Shown here one piece after another: positions 61,454 to 64,000 of a stretch of DNA of 64,000 bases. A program made the position numbers and the translations under genes. Source of the stretch: Kiloniellales bacterium (GTDB lineage Bacteria > Pseudomonadota > Alphaproteobacteria > Kiloniellales > JAKSBE01); assembly GCA_030066685.1 (NCBI GenBank), contig JASJBF010000031.1, forward strand, positions 62,001 through 126,000. The letters are read 5' to 3'. Every line of letters begins with the position of its first letter. Positions within the stretch are counted from its first letter, which is position 1. A model generated the notes under the pieces. It was given only the letters and a program-made list of their open reading frames with translations, did no database searches and was not told the origin of the DNA.

Positions 61454-62494
61454 TCATCGTGGAGCACTCTCGACCCTGGCGATGCCGCTCATGAGTCGGC
61501 CGAGGATGTCGGCACCCGTGATCACCCGTTTCTCCGCCGCCCAAACAAGGATCACGTCGTTGTCGATGACGTTGTCACCCGGCCGTTCGGCCTGCACCTT
61601 GAGGAGCCCGATGACCTCACCAAGACGTTGCTTGGGATCGTGCACGATGATTGGGCGATGGCAATGGCCAAGGGGGCGAAAGGTCGCGGGCGTGAAGAGA
61701 GCGTCACGAAGGAAAGCGTCCGAATTCATCACGAAGACCGGCTCGCCCGAAGGGTTGGTGAGGATGATCCACTTGCGTCCGGAGCGGTCGACGCGTTTGA
61801 GGAAGGGGTCAGAGGCGTCGCAGTGAATCTCGGGGAACAGAGGCAGCCCCTTTTTGATCGGCAAGCTGATCACGCTCTCCGGGTCGACGATCTCGCCTTC
61901 CTCCGAAACTCTGAGATCGTCGAGGGCGAGGAAGTTAAGGGCGCCCAGTCCTTCCAGGCGCTCGATCTCTGCGCCTTCGGCCTCGAAGTGCTTCTGGATC
62001 AGCTCGCGCATTTCCCGCTCGCGGAACAAGCGCAGACCTTGGCGCCCGAGCCAGCGATTGAGGATCGCGGCAGAGGGCTTGGCCAGCGGATAGAGAACAA
62101 CACCGTAAGCCTTCAGGACGGGCGCCAGCGCGGAAGCGATGCGCACCGCGTGCGTGGAGAAATAGGCCTGGGGCAGGATCTCACCGAAGATCGTGATCGC
62201 GAAGGTGGAGAACAGAAACGCGGAAACGCCCGCCAGGACCGAATCGGAGAGGAGTGTGAGCAGCACGTTGACCGCCACGTTGCCCCAAAGGATCGTCGTC
62301 AAGGTCAGATTGGGATCGACCCGTAACGCGAGAACCTGTGCCGCTCGGCGGTCACCGAGAGATGCCTCGATCTCGAGCCGCAAGTGGCTCACGCTGAAGA
62401 CTGCAAGGTTCAGGCCGGAGAACATGGCCGCTTGGCTGAGGCAAAGCGCGATGCCCATCCATGTCAGCACGCCAAGCGTGAAGGGATCCGTCAT
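61454..62494 (-). CDS. CNNM-type membrane protein with CBS pair
   Basis: 346 residues. An N-terminal DUF21 domain with three or four helices (MFSGLNLAVFSVSHLRLEIE, TLTTILWGNVAVNVLLTLL, FGEILPQAYFSTHAVRIA) and a CBS pair (about residues 205-340). Related to CorC/CNNM Mg2+ or Co2+ transporters. The canonical CorC_HlyC end domain is missing, and the motif GEI.P matches the DUF21 core. Confidence 0.88.
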   Translation of the reverse strand: MTDPFTLGVLTWMGIALCLSQAAMFSGLNLAVFSVSHLRLEIEASLGDRRAAQVLALRVDPNLTLTTILWGNVAVNVLLTLLSDSVLAGVSAFLFSTFAITIFGEILPQAYFSTHAVRIASALAPVLKAYGVVLYPLAKPSAAILNRWLGRQGLRLFREREMRELIQKHFEAEGAEIERLEGLGALNFLALDDLRVSEEGEIVDPESVISLPIKKGLPLFPEIHCDASDPFLKRVDRSGRKWIILTNPSGEPVFVMNSDAFLRDALFTPATFRPLGHCHRPIIVHDPKQRLGEVIGLLKVQAERPGDNVIDNDVILVWAAEKRVITGADILGRLMSGIARVESAPR

Positions 62495-62608
62495 GCGTCA
62501 CGCTCCCATCTCGGGGTCTCGTCAGGCGGTCTCAGGGGCTTTGGCCGCTGCCAGATCGAGCACGAGAGTGAAATCGCCCCAGGGCTGTGCGGCGTTGTCG
62601 GGCCGGCT

Positions 62609-63088
62609 CTAGCGGCCGTCCTTTTCGTAGGTCCCAACGAGCTCTGCTTGGTCGAGCACGTGACCCTTCATCGCCCTTTCCAACTGTGATTTTGTCGGGG
62701 CGTGCAGGTCGGCGAGAACCGTATCCAGAGCGTAGAGCTTGTGAAAGTAGCGATGCCGTCCGATGGGAGGGCAGGGTCCGCCATAGCCCAGGTTCTTCCA
62801 ATCGTTCTGACCCTCTTTCGTACCCGACGAAAGCTCATCAGGCCTGACCCCTTCCGGCAAACTTTCGGCTGTGGGAAGCAGGTTGTAGAGCAGCCAATGA
62901 ACCCAGGTCATCTTGGGGGCCGCCGGGTCCGGGGCGTCGGGGTCATCGACGATGAGCACAAGGCTCTTGGTTCCTTGAGGGGCCCCGGACCACGCCAAGG
63001 GCGGAGATATGTCGTTGCCCTCGCAGGTGTAGCGCTTGGGTATCTCTCCGTGATCTGAGAAGGCTGGCGATGTCAGGGTCAGAGGCAT
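62609..63088 (-). CDS. YbhB/YbcL-family Raf-kinase-inhibitor-like protein
   Basis: 159 residues from ATG 63088. Signature YTCEGNDISPPLAWSG, LVLIVDDPDAPDP, FVHWLLYN-like WVHWLLYNLLP, and YGGPCPPIGRHRYFHKLYAL. PEBP fold, phosphate-ligand binding, function unclear. Overlaps the tail of the broken cytochrome c gene by 10 nt. Confidence 0.92.
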   Translation of the reverse strand: MPLTLTSPAFSDHGEIPKRYTCEGNDISPPLAWSGAPQGTKSLVLIVDDPDAPDPAAPKMTWVHWLLYNLLPTAESLPEGVRPDELSSGTKEGQNDWKNLGYGGPCPPIGRHRYFHKLYALDTVLADLHAPTKSQLERAMKGHVLDQAELVGTYEKDGR

Positions 63089-63565
63089 GTTCGTGTTCCC
63101 GGCCAAGCGTCCAAGTACGAAAGAGAGCAATCCGGCTTCGATCCGCGTCCTCCAAACAGCAGTCGCTTAGCCTGCAAACGCTCCAGATATCTGGTCGGCG
63201 CCAGGATCCTGTCATCGGCGAGCAGTTCCCCTTCGGCGCCCAGAGAGTCTCCTGACGCCTGCAGGGCCTCGCCCCAAACCGGCATGTCCCTGGGTCTCTG
63301 CGCCGCGACCTCGCTTCGTTCGTCTATCGTGTCGAAGACCCTTCCGTAAGGAAAGAAGCCGTCGTTCTGTCGGCTCAGAAGGGTGAGATTGGGGGGCGAA
63401 GAGATCGGCCATTGGGCCGTCGCCCCTGGCTTCGAGCCCGTGGCAAACAGCGCAATTGGCACGAAAGTCCTGCAGGCCAGTCTGCTCAATATCGCCTCGT
63501 GAAATCTGGGGAATTGCTATGGCGACGAGCGCAGGTGCGAGGCCAGTGATCATCGTCCGCGTCAT
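63079..63565 (-). pseudogene. Periplasmic cytochrome c with a +1 frameshift at a G6 run
   Basis: Starts MTRTMITGLAPALVAIAIPQ (signal) with a heme site FRANCAVCHGLEARGDGP. At the six-base homopolymer 63391-63396 the frame breaks. With one base fewer it continues PNLTLLSRQNDGFFPYGRVF, then DMPVWGEALQ and a tail to 63079. This is a paralogue of the cytochrome at 21709-22146. The cause may be phase variation, a mutation or a homopolymer sequencing error. An FNR-like box lies 74 bp upstream. Confidence 0.75.
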
Positions 63566-63849
63566 TGCCGAGGCCTCCGTTGCGCGCGCCGACTGCTGAT
63601 TTGACCACTACTGAGGGGCAAGTGTCGACGCCTCGGCCATGACGTGGATCAAAGCGACGGTTTCCCTTGCCTCCGGTGGTCCGCCCCCTTTGACCGGATC
63701 CAGGCGCTGAGCAAGTTCAAAAGCTGTCGAACTCTCAGGTTGAATGACCGGTTCTGGAGGGCAGGCCATCGCAAGGCCGCAGATCGGTCGACGCGCCGCC
63801 GTCGACCCAAGGGCCGTCGACGTCGTACTGCCGATCGGGCGCGATCGGG
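63566..63849. other. Intergenic between cytochrome c and the GcvT-like gene end
   Basis: 284 bp without a supportable gene apart from the FNR-like box at 63639-63652. A plus-strand frame over 63644-63997 is a shadow of the minus-strand gene at the edge. Confidence 0.4.
63639..63652. promoter_or_regulatory. FNR/FixK-like box before the second cytochrome c
   Basis: ATGACGTGGATCAA has an intact ATCAA half and TGAC in the other, 74 bp before the cytochrome c start. Confidence 0.5.
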
Positions 63850-64000
63850 CTACTCCGCGGCCAGGCGCGCCTCGGCGCGGGGCCGGGCGTTCTCGGCGTC
63901 CCAGACCGGGCCGGCCAGGACGCGCGCCCGACGGGGCGTGCCCAGGACCATGACTTCGAGCTCGGTCCCGGCGGCGGCGAAGGCCGGTCGGAGGTAGGCC
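63850..64000 (-). CDS. C-terminal end of a GcvT-domain protein (aminomethyltransferase or dimethylglycine dehydrogenase type), partial
   Basis: Translating in from the right edge gives AYLRPAFAAAGTELEVMVLG, then RRARVLAGPVWDAENARPRA and a stop at 63852-63850. The pattern AAxGTELEVEVLG.R..ARV...P.YDPENARPR is the usual C-terminus of the GcvT C-terminal barrel, found in aminomethyltransferases and in sarcosine/dimethylglycine dehydrogenase-like flavoproteins. Only 49 residues are visible, so the full domain set is unknown. Confidence 0.7.
   Translation of the reverse strand, partial: AYLRPAFAAAGTELEVMVLGTPRRARVLAGPVWDAENARPRAEARLAAE

Noticed and set aside
1-64000. CRISPR array or cas genes, suggested by the Cas4-like nuclease
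   Set aside because: No series of short direct repeats with spacers and no other cas-like gene was found.

Overview
The window is GC-rich DNA with short intergenic gaps and many overlapping start/stop codons. Protein types point to an alphaproteobacterium, probably Rhodospirillales-like; this is judged from protein families and FNR-type motifs, not from a marker gene. There is no rRNA, CRISPR array or phage block. The theme is life at low oxygen: a membrane-bound group 4 [NiFe] hydrogenase, a complete B12-dependent ornithine fermentation operon, and a long run of stress, RNA-repair and chaperone genes. Thirteen FNR/FixK-like boxes (close to TTGAY-N4-RTCAA) sit mostly 55-120 bp before start codons.

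Layout. 1-8.5 kb: a class III nucleotide cyclase cut by the left edge, tRNA-Lys, a gene-poor scar with a palindromic repeat, malic enzyme, a medium-chain acyl-CoA ligase, a THEP1-type NTPase, a secreted metallophosphoesterase, a P-type ATPase remnant and a cyclic-nucleotide-binding protein. 8.6-21.4 kb: fourteen co-oriented genes plus a maturation protease for an Mrp/Mbh-type hydrogenase carrying sulfhydrogenase-like diaphorase subunits. 21.7-47.6 kb: a low-oxygen stress island with cytochrome c, M28 peptidase, BCAM0308-type protein, RNase Z-like hydrolase, DnaJ, a frameshifted DnaK, SagB-type nitroreductase, M50-CBS protease, RtcA, THUMP, BON and GYD proteins, a NAD-kinase-like protein, split glycine decarboxylase, endonuclease V, RNase H-like protein, PolX, PRPP synthetase and a phosphoribosyltransferase. 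47.8-54.2 kb: ord-ortA-ortB-oraS-oraE-orr, the full ornithine to acetyl-CoA plus alanine route known from Stickland clostridia. 54.3-64 kb: a protein-isoaspartate methyltransferase, a membrane spermidine-synthase-like protein, an IS481 element placed exactly at a stop codon, a Cas4-like nuclease, a CNNM protein, a YbhB protein, a frameshifted cytochrome c and the tail of a GcvT-like protein.

How the parts fit. Ornithine fermentation and malic enzyme would supply acetyl-CoA and reduced cofactors. The hydrogenase complex could discharge reductant as H2 while moving ions through two antiporter-like subunits. The FNR-type boxes would switch hydrogenase, chaperones, proteases and cytochromes together when oxygen falls.

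Several genes are broken: dnaK, an MBL hydrolase, a DUF3775 gene, a cytochrome c and a P-type ATPase, and the M28 peptidase has ATA where ATG is expected. Two of these breaks lie in homopolymer runs, so sequencing error must be excluded; two others are internal deletions that cannot be simple base errors.
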